From positions 2,604,001-2,668,000 of the forward strand of contig NZ_JALKBW010000001.1 in the NCBI RefSeq assembly GCF_023017165.1: a stretch of 64,000 bases of DNA, written 5' to 3'. Source of the DNA: Gordonia alkaliphila (GTDB lineage Bacteria; Actinomycetota; Actinomycetes; Mycobacteriales; Mycobacteriaceae). The notes beneath the pieces were generated by a model. The model had not been told where the DNA came from. It was given only the letters and a program-made list of their open reading frames with translations, and did no database searches. Positions 52,036-61,376 of the stretch are shown here, piece after piece. A program made the position numbers and the translations under genes. Each line of letters opens with the position of its first letter. Positions within the stretch are counted from its first letter, which is position 1.

Positions 52036-53162
52036 CCGCCGCGGGAGTGCCGTCGCGCCCGGGAGATCGCCTCTCCGACGTGGCCGGGATGACGGTGGGC
52101 CACTGGCAGCGACTCGACGCCGAGGTGACGATCGGCACGCTCACTGAGGCCGGGGCCGGCTGGGCCACCGGGACCACGGTGGTGGCGGTACCCGACGGCG
52201 CGACCACCGCGGTCGACGTCCGCGGCGGCGGTCCGGGGACCCGCGAGACCGACCTGCTCGATCCGGTGAACACCGTGCTCGGCGCCCACGCGATCGTTCT
52301 CACCGGCGGCAGCGCCTACGGGCTGGCCGCCGCCGAAGGCGTGATGGAGGCGTTGGAGAAAGCCGGTCGCGGGCTGCCGATGGATCTGCTGGGCCACGTG
52401 GTGCCGATCGTGCCGGCCGCGGTGATCTTCGACCTGCCGGTCGGCGGCTGGGCGCAACGCCCGGGCGCGGGCGCCGGTGCGTATGCGCTGGGCGCGGCGA
52501 CCGCGGACTTCGCGATCGGCACCGTCGGCGCCGGAACCGGCGCGCGGGCCGGTGCGCTCAAGGGCGGCGTGGGCACCGCGTCGTCGACCCTCGACGAGGG
52601 CCCCGCCCGCGGCATGACCGTCGGCGCGCTGGTGGTGGCCAACCCGGTCGGCGCGGTGATCGACCCGGACACCGGCCTGCCCTGGGGACGCGACGACCTG
52701 GTCCACCACGGACTCGTCGACCCCGATCCGGCCGAGGTGGCCGCGCACGCGGCGCTGCTGGCCAAGGGCACCGTCCTGAACACGACGATCGGGGTGATCG
52801 CGACCGACGCACGGCTGTCGGTGGCCGACACCCGCCGCCTGGCGATGTCCGGGCACGACGGCCTGGCCCGGGCGATCCGGCCGGCGCACTCGCCGATGGA
52901 CGGCGACACGCTGTTCGCGGTGGCCACCGGGACGGCGACCGCCGATCCGGAGTCGGCCGTGCCGATGCCGCCGGGGATGAGCGCGGACGCACCCGTCGTC
53001 GCGGCACTGTGCGCGGCGGCCGCGACGGTGACCCAGCGCGCGGTGGTGTCCGCGGTGCTCGCCGCCACCGCGGTCGGCACCGTACCGGCCTACCGGGACG
53101 TGCTCGGCTCGGCGCTGCGCGAGACCCCCTCGCGCCAGACACCCCCGCGCGAGACACCATGA
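52032..53162 (+). CDS. P1-family (DmpA-like) peptidase
   Basis: 376 residues of the N-terminal-nucleophile hydrolase family that includes beta-aminopeptidase DmpA. These enzymes cleave themselves into two chains. The self-processing region appears as GALKGGVGTASSTLDEG near 177-193, followed by MTVGALVVANPVG. It is the Rv1333 homologue. GTG start overlaps the DUF2017 stop. The last 15 residues repeat RETP/RQTP, low-complexity and not part of the fold. Natural substrate unknown. Confidence 0.9.
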   Translation: MTAAGVPSRPGDRLSDVAGMTVGHWQRLDAEVTIGTLTEAGAGWATGTTVVAVPDGATTAVDVRGGGPGTRETDLLDPVNTVLGAHAIVLTGGSAYGLAAAEGVMEALEKAGRGLPMDLLGHVVPIVPAAVIFDLPVGGWAQRPGAGAGAYALGAATADFAIGTVGAGTGARAGALKGGVGTASSTLDEGPARGMTVGALVVANPVGAVIDPDTGLPWGRDDLVHHGLVDPDPAEVAAHAALLAKGTVLNTTIGVIATDARLSVADTRRLAMSGHDGLARAIRPAHSPMDGDTLFAVATGTATADPESAVPMPPGMSADAPVVAALCAAAATVTQRAVVSAVLAATAVGTVPAYRDVLGSALRETPSRQTPPRETP

Positions 53163-53778
53163 CCGACACCGCGCCCGCACCTGCGGCGTGGCCCCGGTGG
53201 CAGCGCAACGCGGTGATCATGGCGGTGATCGTCGTCGGCCTGTTCGTCGTCGAAGCCTTCGACGCCGCCCTGAACTATTCGCTCGATCAGGACGGCATCG
53301 TGCCGCGGACGGTGTCGGCCTACCCGGCATCCTGTGGGCGCCGTTCCTGCACGTCGATTTCGCACACTTGATCGCCAACGTGCTTCCCGGCGCGATCCTG
53401 GGCTTCATCCTGCTCATGGCGGGCCGCTTCCTGGCGGTGACCGCGGTGGTCTGGCTGGTATCCGGGTTCGGGGTGTGGCTGATCGCGCCCGCCGGGACCG
53501 TCACCGTGGGCGCCTCCGGCATCATCTTCGGCTGGCTCACCTATCTGATCGTGCGCGGGCTGTTCAACCGGCGCTTCCTGCAGGTGCTCGGCGGGCTCGC
53601 GCTGCTCGTCGTCTACGGCGGGACCCTGTGGGGAGTGCTGCCGCAGGGCGGCTCGGTGAGCTGGCAGGGGCACCTGTTCGGCGCCATCGGCGGCGTGCTG
53701 GCCGCCTGGATGCTGGCCTCCGCAGACCGTCGCGCACCGCGCGGGCAGCTCGAGCAGGTGACGACCGGGGCGCGGTGA
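53159..53778 (+). pseudogene. Rhomboid-family membrane protease gene with a one-base frameshift
   Basis: The first 52 codons from ATG 53159 (MTDTAPAP..., one membrane helix, DGIVPRTVS) are in one frame. From about 53318 the rest of a rhomboid (GLPGILWAPFLHVDFAHL, then GASGIIFGW with the catalytic serine and QGHLFGAIGG with the histidine) continues in the next frame. Adding one G to the GG at 53317-53318 restores VSGLPGILW, the standard rhomboid sequence. A lost G from a GGG run is the simplest cause, probably sequencing error, so the living gene is likely intact. It is the Rv1337 homologue. Confidence 0.85.
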
Positions 53779-53800
53779 CCCACCGGGTACGCTGGAAAAC

Positions 53801-55153
53801 ATGACGTTGCCCAGGGCCTTTGCTCCCGAAGACTTCACCGTTTTCGCCTTGACCGGCTACGACGCCGCCGACGGTCGGATCGAAACCCACTACGCGCTCG
53901 AGGGGCCGAACGCCGAGCCGATCGTCTTCACCGAGGTCTTCGACTTCACCGACACCGGCGCCACCGGTGCGCCGAATCCGTCGCTCATGCGTCTGCTCGC
54001 GCTGTCGGCGTGCGTGAGCTACTACAAAACGGCGGCACCGTCGACGGTCGAGATCCGCTTCCCGGTGGCGCAGTTCGAGGTGGACTACCTGGCCGCGGTG
54101 ATCCGCGGCGGGCTCGGCGAGTTCGCCTATGAGAACGATCTGCCCGACGCCCTGGTGCCGACTCTCGTCGCCGAGCAGGTGACCGATCGGGTGATCGAGT
54201 CCGCGCCCCGCGCGTGGGACATCGGCGCGGCGCCGCTGGTCGCGGTCGGCGGCGGCAAGGACTCCATCGTCACCATCGAGGCGCTCAAGGCCGGCGGCTT
54301 CGAGCCAGTGCTGTTCAGCGTCAACCAGTACCAGCCGATCGACGACACCATCGGCGTGAGCGGTCTGCGGGCGGTGCGCATGCGCCGTCGCCTGGACCCC
54401 AAGATCGGTGAGCTCAACGCCGCGGGCGCCTACAACGGGCACATCCCGGTCACCGCGATCAACAGCGTGGTGGGCCTGATCGCCGCGGACCTGATGGGGC
54501 TGGGCTCGGTGATCTTCTCCAACGAGCAGTCCGCCGACATCGAGAACCTGGTGTGGCACGGCTTCGACATCAACCACCAGTGGTCCAAGAGCATCGTCTA
54601 CGAAACGCTGCTGCGGAAGACGCTGGCCGAGTACGGGATGTCGTCGGACCGCTACTTCTCCCTGCTGCGGGCGCTGCCCGAGTCGGAGATCGCCGCGCGG
54701 TTCGCCGATCACCCCGAGTACTTCGACGTGTTCATCAGCTGCAACCGCTCCTTCGCGCTGGACCCGACGCGGCGTCGTGCGCGCTGGTGCGGCGAATGCG
54801 CCAAGTGCCTGTTCGTGTTCGTGATCCTGGCGCCGCGCATCGACAAGGCGCGGCTCACCGAGATCTTCGCCGTCGACCCGCTCGATCATGCGACGAACCT
54901 CGGTCTCTACCGCGAGCTGGCCGGACTGGACAAGCACAAGCCGTTCGAGTGCGTCGGCGACTACGCGGAGGTCGCCGAGGCCTTCGTCGAGTTGATGGAC
55001 GACGACGCCTGGCGCGGCGACGACGTGGTGTCCGAGCTGTCCGGGCTGCGTTCGCGGCTCGACGAGATCGCCGCGAACAAGGCGCCGATCGTCGGCGCGG
55101 GCAACGTCCCCGCCCACTACTCGCCGGTGTTCGATGCGCTCGTATCGCACTGA
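53801..55153 (+). CDS. murL: UDP-MurNAc-L-Ala-L-Glu epimerase, MurL-like
   Basis: 450 residues resembling MurL, the enzyme first found in Xanthomonas that uses ATP to invert the L-Glu of UDP-MurNAc-L-Ala-L-Glu to D-Glu. An ATP-binding PP-loop-like motif GGGKDSIVTIEAL starts at residue 150. Near 330 lies a CxxCxxC cluster (WCGECAKC), with another cysteine in ISCNRSF near 312, which may bind metal. The next gene, overlapping by 20 bp, is a MurD-type ligase, the expected partner MurD2. The pair stands where M. tuberculosis has the glutamate racemase murI. Assignment rests on family resemblance and this context. Confidence 0.82.
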   Translation: MTLPRAFAPEDFTVFALTGYDAADGRIETHYALEGPNAEPIVFTEVFDFTDTGATGAPNPSLMRLLALSACVSYYKTAAPSTVEIRFPVAQFEVDYLAAVIRGGLGEFAYENDLPDALVPTLVAEQVTDRVIESAPRAWDIGAAPLVAVGGGKDSIVTIEALKAGGFEPVLFSVNQYQPIDDTIGVSGLRAVRMRRRLDPKIGELNAAGAYNGHIPVTAINSVVGLIAADLMGLGSVIFSNEQSADIENLVWHGFDINHQWSKSIVYETLLRKTLAEYGMSSDRYFSLLRALPESEIAARFADHPEYFDVFISCNRSFALDPTRRRARWCGECAKCLFVFVILAPRIDKARLTEIFAVDPLDHATNLGLYRELAGLDKHKPFECVGDYAEVAEAFVELMDDDAWRGDDVVSELSGLRSRLDEIAANKAPIVGAGNVPAHYSPVFDALVSH

Positions 55154-56450
55154 GCTCGGCGGCGCCCGCGTCGGCGTCTGGGGCTTCGGCCGGGAAGGTC
55201 GTGCGGTAGCGCAGACGGCCGTCGCCAGCGGTGCCGACGAGGTGATCGTCGTCGACTCCGTGCTACCCGCCGATGCCGCCGACTTCGGGCCGCCGATCCG
55301 GTTGCTCTCCGGAGACGAGAACCTGGCGGCGCTGCGCGCCTGCGACCGCGTCTTCGTCAGCCCCGGGGTGCCCTGGTTCCATCCGGTCGCGGTGGAACTG
55401 CGCGCGTCGACGACGCCGATGTCGTCGGCCACCGACCTGTTCCTGTCGGCCGCGGCCGACACGGTGATCGGCGTGACCGGGACCAAGGGCAAGAGCACCA
55501 CGGTCTCCTTCGCCGCCCACGTGCTGAACCGGGTCGGCGGGTCGGCCGTGGCCGCGGGCAACATCGGGCTGCCGCTGCTGGACGTGCCGGACGATCCGGA
55601 TCTGACGGTGGTGGCGGAGATCTCCAGCCAGCAGTGCGCGGCGATCGCGCGGTCGCCGCGGATCGCGGTGGTCACCAACCTGGGCGAGGACCATCTCGAC
55701 TTCCACGGCGGCGTCGAGGAGTACGTGCGCGCCAAGGCCCGCATCTTCGATCGGGGAGCGCAGACGCTGATCTGCGAACACGAGGCGCTGGCCCAGCTCC
55801 GCGCATTGTCCGGTCCCGCAGTGGATTACCCGCCGGTGATCCTCACCGAGGAGGCGATCGCCGACCGGTGGCCGGCGATCGAGACCATCGATCCGCGGTC
55901 GACGATGCGGTATCCGCACAATCAGCCCAACGGCCAGTTGGCGGTGCTCGCCGTCGAAGCCTCGCTGGGGCGGCAGCTGACCGCGGCGGAGATCTCCGAC
56001 GCGCTCGACTCGTTCACCGCGTTGCCGCATCGCCTCGAGGTGGTGCGCACCGTCGGCGGGAAACGCTGGATCGACGACACCTTGGCGACCACTGCGGAGA
56101 GCGTGGTGGTGGCGCTGACCGCGATGCCGGCGCAGCAGCGGGTGGCGGTGATCGTCGGCGGTCTGGACCGGGGCATCTCCTATCGCGAGCTCGACGACTT
56201 CCTGCTGTCCGGAGCACGCGCGGTGGACCTGATTCAGATCCCGTCCAACGGCGCCGAGATCGGGCGGGACTATGCGGCCGCGCAGCCCGACCGCGTGCAT
56301 GCGGCCGCAGATCTGACGGCCGCCGTGCAGACGGCGGCCGCGCTCGACGTCGACGCGGTGCTGCTGTCTCCGGGCGCCCCGAGCTACGACGCCTACGTGA
56401 ACTTCGAGGCCAAGGCCGCCGCGTTCATCGCCGCTGTCGACCAGCTGTGA
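55134..56450 (+). CDS. murD2: Mur ligase adding L-glutamate, MurD2-like
   Basis: 438 residues. A Mur ligase with an N-terminal Rossmann domain (VGVWGFGREGRAV), the ATP loop VTGTKGKSTT near 116, NLGEDHLDFHG near 183 and the C-terminal DDTLATTAES and LLSPGAPSYDAYVNFEAKA. It resembles MurD but is shorter and differs at the glutamate end. In the MurL pathway this ligase adds L-Glu, not D-Glu, to UDP-MurNAc-L-Ala, and MurL then epimerises it. The 20-bp overlap with murL supports joint function. A conventional murD is normally in the division/cell-wall cluster, outside this window. Confidence 0.85.
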   Translation: MRSYRTELGGARVGVWGFGREGRAVAQTAVASGADEVIVVDSVLPADAADFGPPIRLLSGDENLAALRACDRVFVSPGVPWFHPVAVELRASTTPMSSATDLFLSAAADTVIGVTGTKGKSTTVSFAAHVLNRVGGSAVAAGNIGLPLLDVPDDPDLTVVAEISSQQCAAIARSPRIAVVTNLGEDHLDFHGGVEEYVRAKARIFDRGAQTLICEHEALAQLRALSGPAVDYPPVILTEEAIADRWPAIETIDPRSTMRYPHNQPNGQLAVLAVEASLGRQLTAAEISDALDSFTALPHRLEVVRTVGGKRWIDDTLATTAESVVVALTAMPAQQRVAVIVGGLDRGISYRELDDFLLSGARAVDLIQIPSNGAEIGRDYAAAQPDRVHAAADLTAAVQTAAALDVDAVLLSPGAPSYDAYVNFEAKAAAFIAAVDQL

Positions 56451-56451
56451 C

Positions 56452-56520
56452 CCGCAGCCGCGGGATCGGGGAGCGACCCCATTTGAGGAAGGCCCGGGGT
56501 TTGGCGCGGCGCGGCTGCGG
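56452..56520 (+). other. Nested inverted repeat between murD2 and the MBL gene
   Basis: CCGCAGCCGCG (56452-56462) is the perfect complement of 56510-56520; inside, GGGG at 56468 pairs with CCCC at 56477 around AGCGA. It spans almost the whole gap and could be a terminator or processing structure. Confidence 0.5.
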
Positions 56521-56541
56521 CGGCGTGGCAGAGTGGAGCCC

Positions 56542-57321
56542 ATGCGATTGACGGTCCTGGGGTGCTCCGGCAGTGTGAACGGGCCCGGCGCGGCCTGCTC
56601 GGGCTATCTGCTGCAGGCCGAAGGTCACGATCCCGTGCTGATCGATTGCGGGCACGGCGTGTTCGGGGAATTGCTGGAGCACGCCGACCCCAACAAGGTG
56701 TCGGTGCTGCTGTCGCACCTGCACGCCGATCACTGCCTGGATCTGCCGGCCATGCTGGTGTGGCGGCGCTGGGCGCCGACTCCCGCGGCCGAACGCTCGC
56801 ACCTGTACGGCCCGCCCGGCACCGCCCTGCGGATCGGCGCCGCCTCCTCCGAGTATCCGGGAGAGATCGACGACATCACCGACACCTACGACGTCCACGA
56901 ATGGGTGGATCGATCGCCGGTGACGCTGAACGGCCTGCACATCGAACCGTTCCAGGTCAACCATCCGCCGTGCACGTTCGGCCTGCGGGTGACCGGTCCG
57001 GATGGGGAGGTCTTCGCCTACAGCGGCGACACCGGCTACTCCGACATCGTCGTCGACCTGGCCGGGGACGCGGACCTGTTCCTGTGCGAAGCCTCCTGGA
57101 CGCATGAGCCGACGGTCCGCCCCCCGGACATGCACCTGTCGGGGGTGGAGGCCGGAATGCTCGCGACCCGCGCGCGGGCGCGGTCGCTGGCCCTGACTCA
57201 CATCGTGCCGTGGACCGACGTCGACACCATCCTCGACGAGGCCAGCGCCAACTATCAGGGCCCGCTGCAGGTGGTCCACCAGGGGCAGGTCATCGAAGTG
57301 CGCCCGCCCTTCCCCGGCTGA
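56542..57321 (+). CDS. Metallo-beta-lactamase-fold phosphodiesterase (Rv1339 family)
   Basis: 259 residues. The dinuclear metal site is HLHADHCLD near 59, with further ligands in NHPPC, YSGDTGY and the C-terminal LTHIVPW. Rv1339 has been described as an atypical class II cAMP phosphodiesterase; RNase Z-like folds are related. ATG 56542 is chosen over a GTG 9 bp upstream. It follows murD2 as it follows murI in M. tuberculosis and precedes rph by 58 bp. Confidence 0.88.
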   Translation: MRLTVLGCSGSVNGPGAACSGYLLQAEGHDPVLIDCGHGVFGELLEHADPNKVSVLLSHLHADHCLDLPAMLVWRRWAPTPAAERSHLYGPPGTALRIGAASSEYPGEIDDITDTYDVHEWVDRSPVTLNGLHIEPFQVNHPPCTFGLRVTGPDGEVFAYSGDTGYSDIVVDLAGDADLFLCEASWTHEPTVRPPDMHLSGVEAGMLATRARARSLALTHIVPWTDVDTILDEASANYQGPLQVVHQGQVIEVRPPFPG

Positions 57322-57379
57322 GGCGGCACGCTCCCGGCGCCCCCGGTGCGTGCCGCGGGCTCACGATAGGATCGACGAC

Positions 57380-58135
<756 letters not shown>

Positions 58136-58142
58136 CCCTGCG

Positions 58143-58793
58143 ATGACCAAGGTCCTGCTGGCCAGCAACAATGCCAAGAAGCTGGCCGAGCTGCGCCGCG
58201 TGGTGGAGGCGGCCGGTATCACCGGTCTGACGGTGCTCGGGCTGAGCGACGTCGACGCCTACCCGGAGCCGGTCGAGGACGGTGCGAGCTTCGAGGAGAA
58301 CGCACTGATCAAGGCCCGCGCCGGGGTCGCGGCAACCGGCCTGCCGACGCTGGCCGACGATTCCGGACTCACCGTCGACGCGCTCAACGGCATGCCCGGC
58401 GTGTTGTCGGCGCGGTGGAGCGGCGGCCGCGGCGATGCGGCGAACAACGACCTGCTCCTCGCGCAGCTGCGCGAGCAGCCCGCGGAACGCCGCGGCGCGG
58501 CCTTCGTCTCGGTGTGCGCGCTGGTGCACCCGGCGGGGGAGACGGCGGTGGCGCGCGGAGAGTGGCGCGGCCGCCTCGTCACCGAGCTCCACGGAGCGGG
58601 CGGCTTCGGCTACGACCCGCTGTTCGTCCCCGACGACCACCTCGCGGCCGGGCGCACGTCCGCGGAACTGACTGCGGCGGAGAAGGATTCGCTCAGCCAC
58701 CGCGGCAAGGCGCTGGCCGAGCTGGTGCCGGTGCTGCGGGCCCTGGCGAGCGAGCCCGACAGCCCCGACGTCCCCGACAGCGCGGGCGGGTGA
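58143..58793 (+). CDS. rdgB: XTP/dITP diphosphatase (RdgB/HAM1)
   Basis: 216 residues. It hydrolyses dITP, dXTP and their ribo forms to monophosphates, cleaning the nucleotide pool. SNNAKKLAELRRV at the N-terminus is the nucleotide loop; LADDSGLTVDALNG near 75 holds the catalytic acids; GFGYDPLFVPD and DSLSHRGKAL finish the fold. It starts 7 bp after rph. The last 20 residues are Pro/Asp/Ser-rich and dispensable-looking. Confidence 0.95.
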   Translation: MTKVLLASNNAKKLAELRRVVEAAGITGLTVLGLSDVDAYPEPVEDGASFEENALIKARAGVAATGLPTLADDSGLTVDALNGMPGVLSARWSGGRGDAANNDLLLAQLREQPAERRGAAFVSVCALVHPAGETAVARGEWRGRLVTELHGAGGFGYDPLFVPDDHLAAGRTSAELTAAEKDSLSHRGKALAELVPVLRALASEPDSPDVPDSAGG

Positions 58794-58797
58794 GGGT

Positions 58798-59289
58798 GTG
58801 ACAGCCGACGATCCGATCGCCGCCGCGCGCGCCAACTGGGAACGCGCGGGCTGGACCGACGCCGCCGTCGGGATGACCGCGGTGACCTCGGTGATGCGCG
58901 CACATCAGATTCTGCTGGCACGCGTGGAAGCAGCGCTGCGCCCCTTCGATCTGAGCTTCTCCCGCTTCGAGCTGCTGCGGTTGCTGGCCTTCTCGCGTTC
59001 GGGTTCGTTGCCGATCACCAAGGCCAGCGACCGACTGCAGGTGCACGTGAGCAGCGTGACGCACGGCATCCGACGTCTCGAAGACGCCGGGCTGGTGCGC
59101 CGCGAACCCCACCCCAGCGACGGTCGGGTGACCCTGGTGGAGATCACCGATGCCGGGCGCGAGCTCGTGGAGCGCGCCTCCGTGGTGCTCAACGACGAGG
59201 TCTTCGCGCGGCCCGGCATGGACGATGCCGAAGTGCACGCGCTGATCGGCGCGATCGACTCGCTGCGCCGCGACGCCGGCGACTACTGA
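58798..59289 (+). CDS. MarR-family transcriptional regulator
   Basis: 163 residues. A winged helix at about 55-125 with recognition helix HVSSVTHGIRRLEDAGLV and wing REPHPSDGRVTLVEIT, flanked by dimerisation helices. GTG start 58798, 4 bp after rdgB. It converges on mmsB. MarR proteins usually control a neighbour and respond to a small phenolic or acyl ligand. The repeats ahead of mmsA are a possible target but no direct evidence links them. Confidence 0.88.
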   Translation: MTADDPIAAARANWERAGWTDAAVGMTAVTSVMRAHQILLARVEAALRPFDLSFSRFELLRLLAFSRSGSLPITKASDRLQVHVSSVTHGIRRLEDAGLVRREPHPSDGRVTLVEITDAGRELVERASVVLNDEVFARPGMDDAEVHALIGAIDSLRRDAGDY

Positions 59290-59309
59290 AGCAGCAGTCG
59301 CCGGCGTCG
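59271..59309. terminator. Bidirectional terminator overlapping the MarR gene end
   Basis: A perfect 14-bp stem, CGACGCCGGCGACT (59271-59284) with 59296-59309, uses the last codons of the MarR gene as one arm and stands between convergent genes. Confidence 0.8.
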
Positions 59310-59319
59310 CGGAGCGAAA

Positions 59320-60186
59320 TCAGCGCAGGGTGTTGATCACGGCGCTGAAGTCCAGGTTCGGGAAGCGGTCGGAGAAGACGCGGTAGATCTGCGCCGCGTG
59401 CTCGCCGAGCGGTGCCCGAGCTCCGGTGGAGACCACGGCGTCCATCGCCAGACCGAGGTCCTTGTTCATCAGCGCGGCCGCGAAACCGGGAGCGAAATCG
59501 TTGTTCGCCGGGGACGCGGGTGCCGGGCCGGGCACCGGGCAGTTGCTCTCGATGGCCCAGCAGTTGCCGGTGGCGCCGGTGATCACGTCGTAGAGCGCCT
59601 GATCGGCCAGACCGAGCTTTTCGGCGAGCGTGAAGGCCTCGGCGACCGCGATCTGCTGGACGGCCAGCAGCATGTTGTTGCACAGCTTGGCGGCCTGGCC
59701 GGCACCGGAGCCGCCGCAGTGGATGATCTTCCCGGCCATCGGGTCCAGAACCGAGCGGGCCGCGCTGACGGCCTCGTCGGTGCCGCCGATCATGAAGGCG
59801 AGCGTGCCCGCCGTCGCACCCTTGACGCCGCCCGAGACGGGGGCGTCGATCTGCTCCAGACCGCGTTCGGCGGCCAGGGTGTGCAGGCCGCGCGCATCGT
59901 CGACCGAGATGGTCGACGAGTCGATCAGCAGGGCACCCGTCGGCACGAAGGGCAGCAGCTCTTCGTAGCAGCTCCGCACGATGGCGCCGTTGGGCAGCAT
60001 GGTGATGATGGTGTCCGCGGTGGAGACCGCGTCGGGGATGGCCTCGACCACCACGACACCGTGCTCGGCGGCGGTGGCGCGGGCCGCCGGCGAGAGGTCG
60101 AAGCCGATCACGTCGTGGCCGGCCTTCACCAGGTTGGCCGCCATCGGGCCGCCCATATTGCCGAGCCCGAGAAATGCAATGGTCAT
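59320..60186 (-). CDS. mmsB: 3-hydroxyisobutyrate dehydrogenase
   Basis: 288 residues. It oxidises 3-hydroxyisobutyrate to methylmalonate semialdehyde in valine breakdown. N-terminal AFLGLGNMGGPMAANLVKAG binds NAD; DAPVSGGVKGA and the catalytic Lys of AGQAAKLCNNM follow. The ATG at 60186 has GGAG six bases upstream and gives the usual start. An ATG at 60201 overlapping the acyl-CoA dehydrogenase stop (ATGA) is a good alternative. Confidence 0.95.
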   Translation of the reverse strand: MTIAFLGLGNMGGPMAANLVKAGHDVIGFDLSPAARATAAEHGVVVVEAIPDAVSTADTIITMLPNGAIVRSCYEELLPFVPTGALLIDSSTISVDDARGLHTLAAERGLEQIDAPVSGGVKGATAGTLAFMIGGTDEAVSAARSVLDPMAGKIIHCGGSGAGQAAKLCNNMLLAVQQIAVAEAFTLAEKLGLADQALYDVITGATGNCWAIESNCPVPGPAPASPANNDFAPGFAAALMNKDLGLAMDAVVSTGARAPLGEHAAQIYRVFSDRFPNLDFSAVINTLR

Positions 60187-60197
60187 GTGCTGCTCCG

Positions 60198-61370
60198 TCA
60201 TCGTCGTGTGGTGTGGTGGCGATCGGCGATGGCGCGCCCGATCACCACCTTCATGATTTCGTTGGTGCCCTCCAGAATGCGGTGCACGCGCAGATCTCGC
60301 ACGATTTTCTCCACGCCGTACTCGTGGAGATAGCCGTACCCGCCGTGCAACTGCAGCGCCTGATCGGCCACCCGGTGGCAGTTCTCGGTCACGTGGAGCT
60401 TGGCCATCGCGCAGCGCTCCACCTTGTCCGGCTCGCCGTCGTCGAGCGACTGCGCGGCGCGCGCCAGCAGCAGCCGGGCGGCCGCCTGCGCGGTCGCCAT
60501 CTCGGCGAGCGTGAACCGGATGGTGGGCTCGTCCAGGAGCGCGTTGCCGAAGGCCTTGCGGTCGGCGACGTACGACGCCGCTTTGTCGAACGCGGCCTGC
60601 GCGCCGCCCAGCGAGCAGGCGGCGATGTTCAGACGTCCGCCGTTGAGGCCGTTCATCGCGATACCGAAGCCGCGACCCTCCTCGGCGCCGAGCAGGTTCG
60701 ACGCCGGGACGCGCACCTGCTCCATGATCACCTGGGCGGTGGGCTGGGCGTGCCAGCCCATCTTGACCTCGGACGGGCCGAAGCTCAGGCCGGGACTGTC
60801 GGCCTCCACCAGGAAGGTGGAGATGCCCTTCGGTCCGGCCTCACCGGTGCGAGCCATCACCACGTACAGGTCCGACCGGCCGCCGCCGGAGATGAACTGC
60901 TTCACCCCGTCGAGGACGTAGTCGTCCCCGTCGCGACGAGCGCGGGTGGTCAGCGCCGCCGCATCCGAGCCCGCGCCGGGCTCGGTGAGGCAGTAGCTGG
61001 CAATGGTGTCGAGCGTGGCCAGGCGTGGAATCCACTGTGCGCGTTGGGCATCGGTGCCGTAGGCGTCGACCATCCAGGCGCACATGTTGTGGATCGAGAG
61101 GAAGGCCGCCACCGCCGGATCGGCGTAGGCGAGCTGCTCGAAGATCCGTACGCCGTCGAGACGACGGAGGCCGGAGCCGCCGTGCTCGACGTCGCAGTAG
61201 ATCGCGCCCATGCCGAGCTGCCCGGCCTGGCGCAGCTCGTCGACGGGGAAGTGGGACTCGGCATCCCACTTCAGGGCGTGGGGCGCGATCTTGCGGTCCG
61301 CGAAATCGGCTGCGGCAGCAACGATCTCCCGATCGTCGGCGGAGAGGTCGGCGTCGGTGTATCCGTGCAT
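60198..61370 (-). CDS. Acyl-CoA dehydrogenase, probable isobutyryl-CoA dehydrogenase
   Basis: 390 residues, FAD-dependent. CLTEPGAGSDAAALTT near 130 and the YLHEYGVEKIVRDLRV to LEGTNEI end, with the catalytic glutamate in the latter region, define the family. Between mmsA and mmsB it most likely oxidises isobutyryl-CoA to methacrylyl-CoA, as the Rv0752c (fadE9) neighbour of mmsA-mmsB would. It starts 6 bp after mmsA. Confidence 0.92.
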   Translation of the reverse strand: MHGYTDADLSADDREIVAAAADFADRKIAPHALKWDAESHFPVDELRQAGQLGMGAIYCDVEHGGSGLRRLDGVRIFEQLAYADPAVAAFLSIHNMCAWMVDAYGTDAQRAQWIPRLATLDTIASYCLTEPGAGSDAAALTTRARRDGDDYVLDGVKQFISGGGRSDLYVVMARTGEAGPKGISTFLVEADSPGLSFGPSEVKMGWHAQPTAQVIMEQVRVPASNLLGAEEGRGFGIAMNGLNGGRLNIAACSLGGAQAAFDKAASYVADRKAFGNALLDEPTIRFTLAEMATAQAAARLLLARAAQSLDDGEPDKVERCAMAKLHVTENCHRVADQALQLHGGYGYLHEYGVEKIVRDLRVHRILEGTNEIMKVVIGRAIADRHHTTRR

Positions 61371-61376
61371 CGTCGG

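Noticed and set aside
53188..53778. A separate gene for the C-terminal rhomboid part
   Set aside because: Its own start lies in out-of-frame coding sequence, and the conserved rhomboid N-terminus is in the neighbouring frame, so one broken gene is the better reading.
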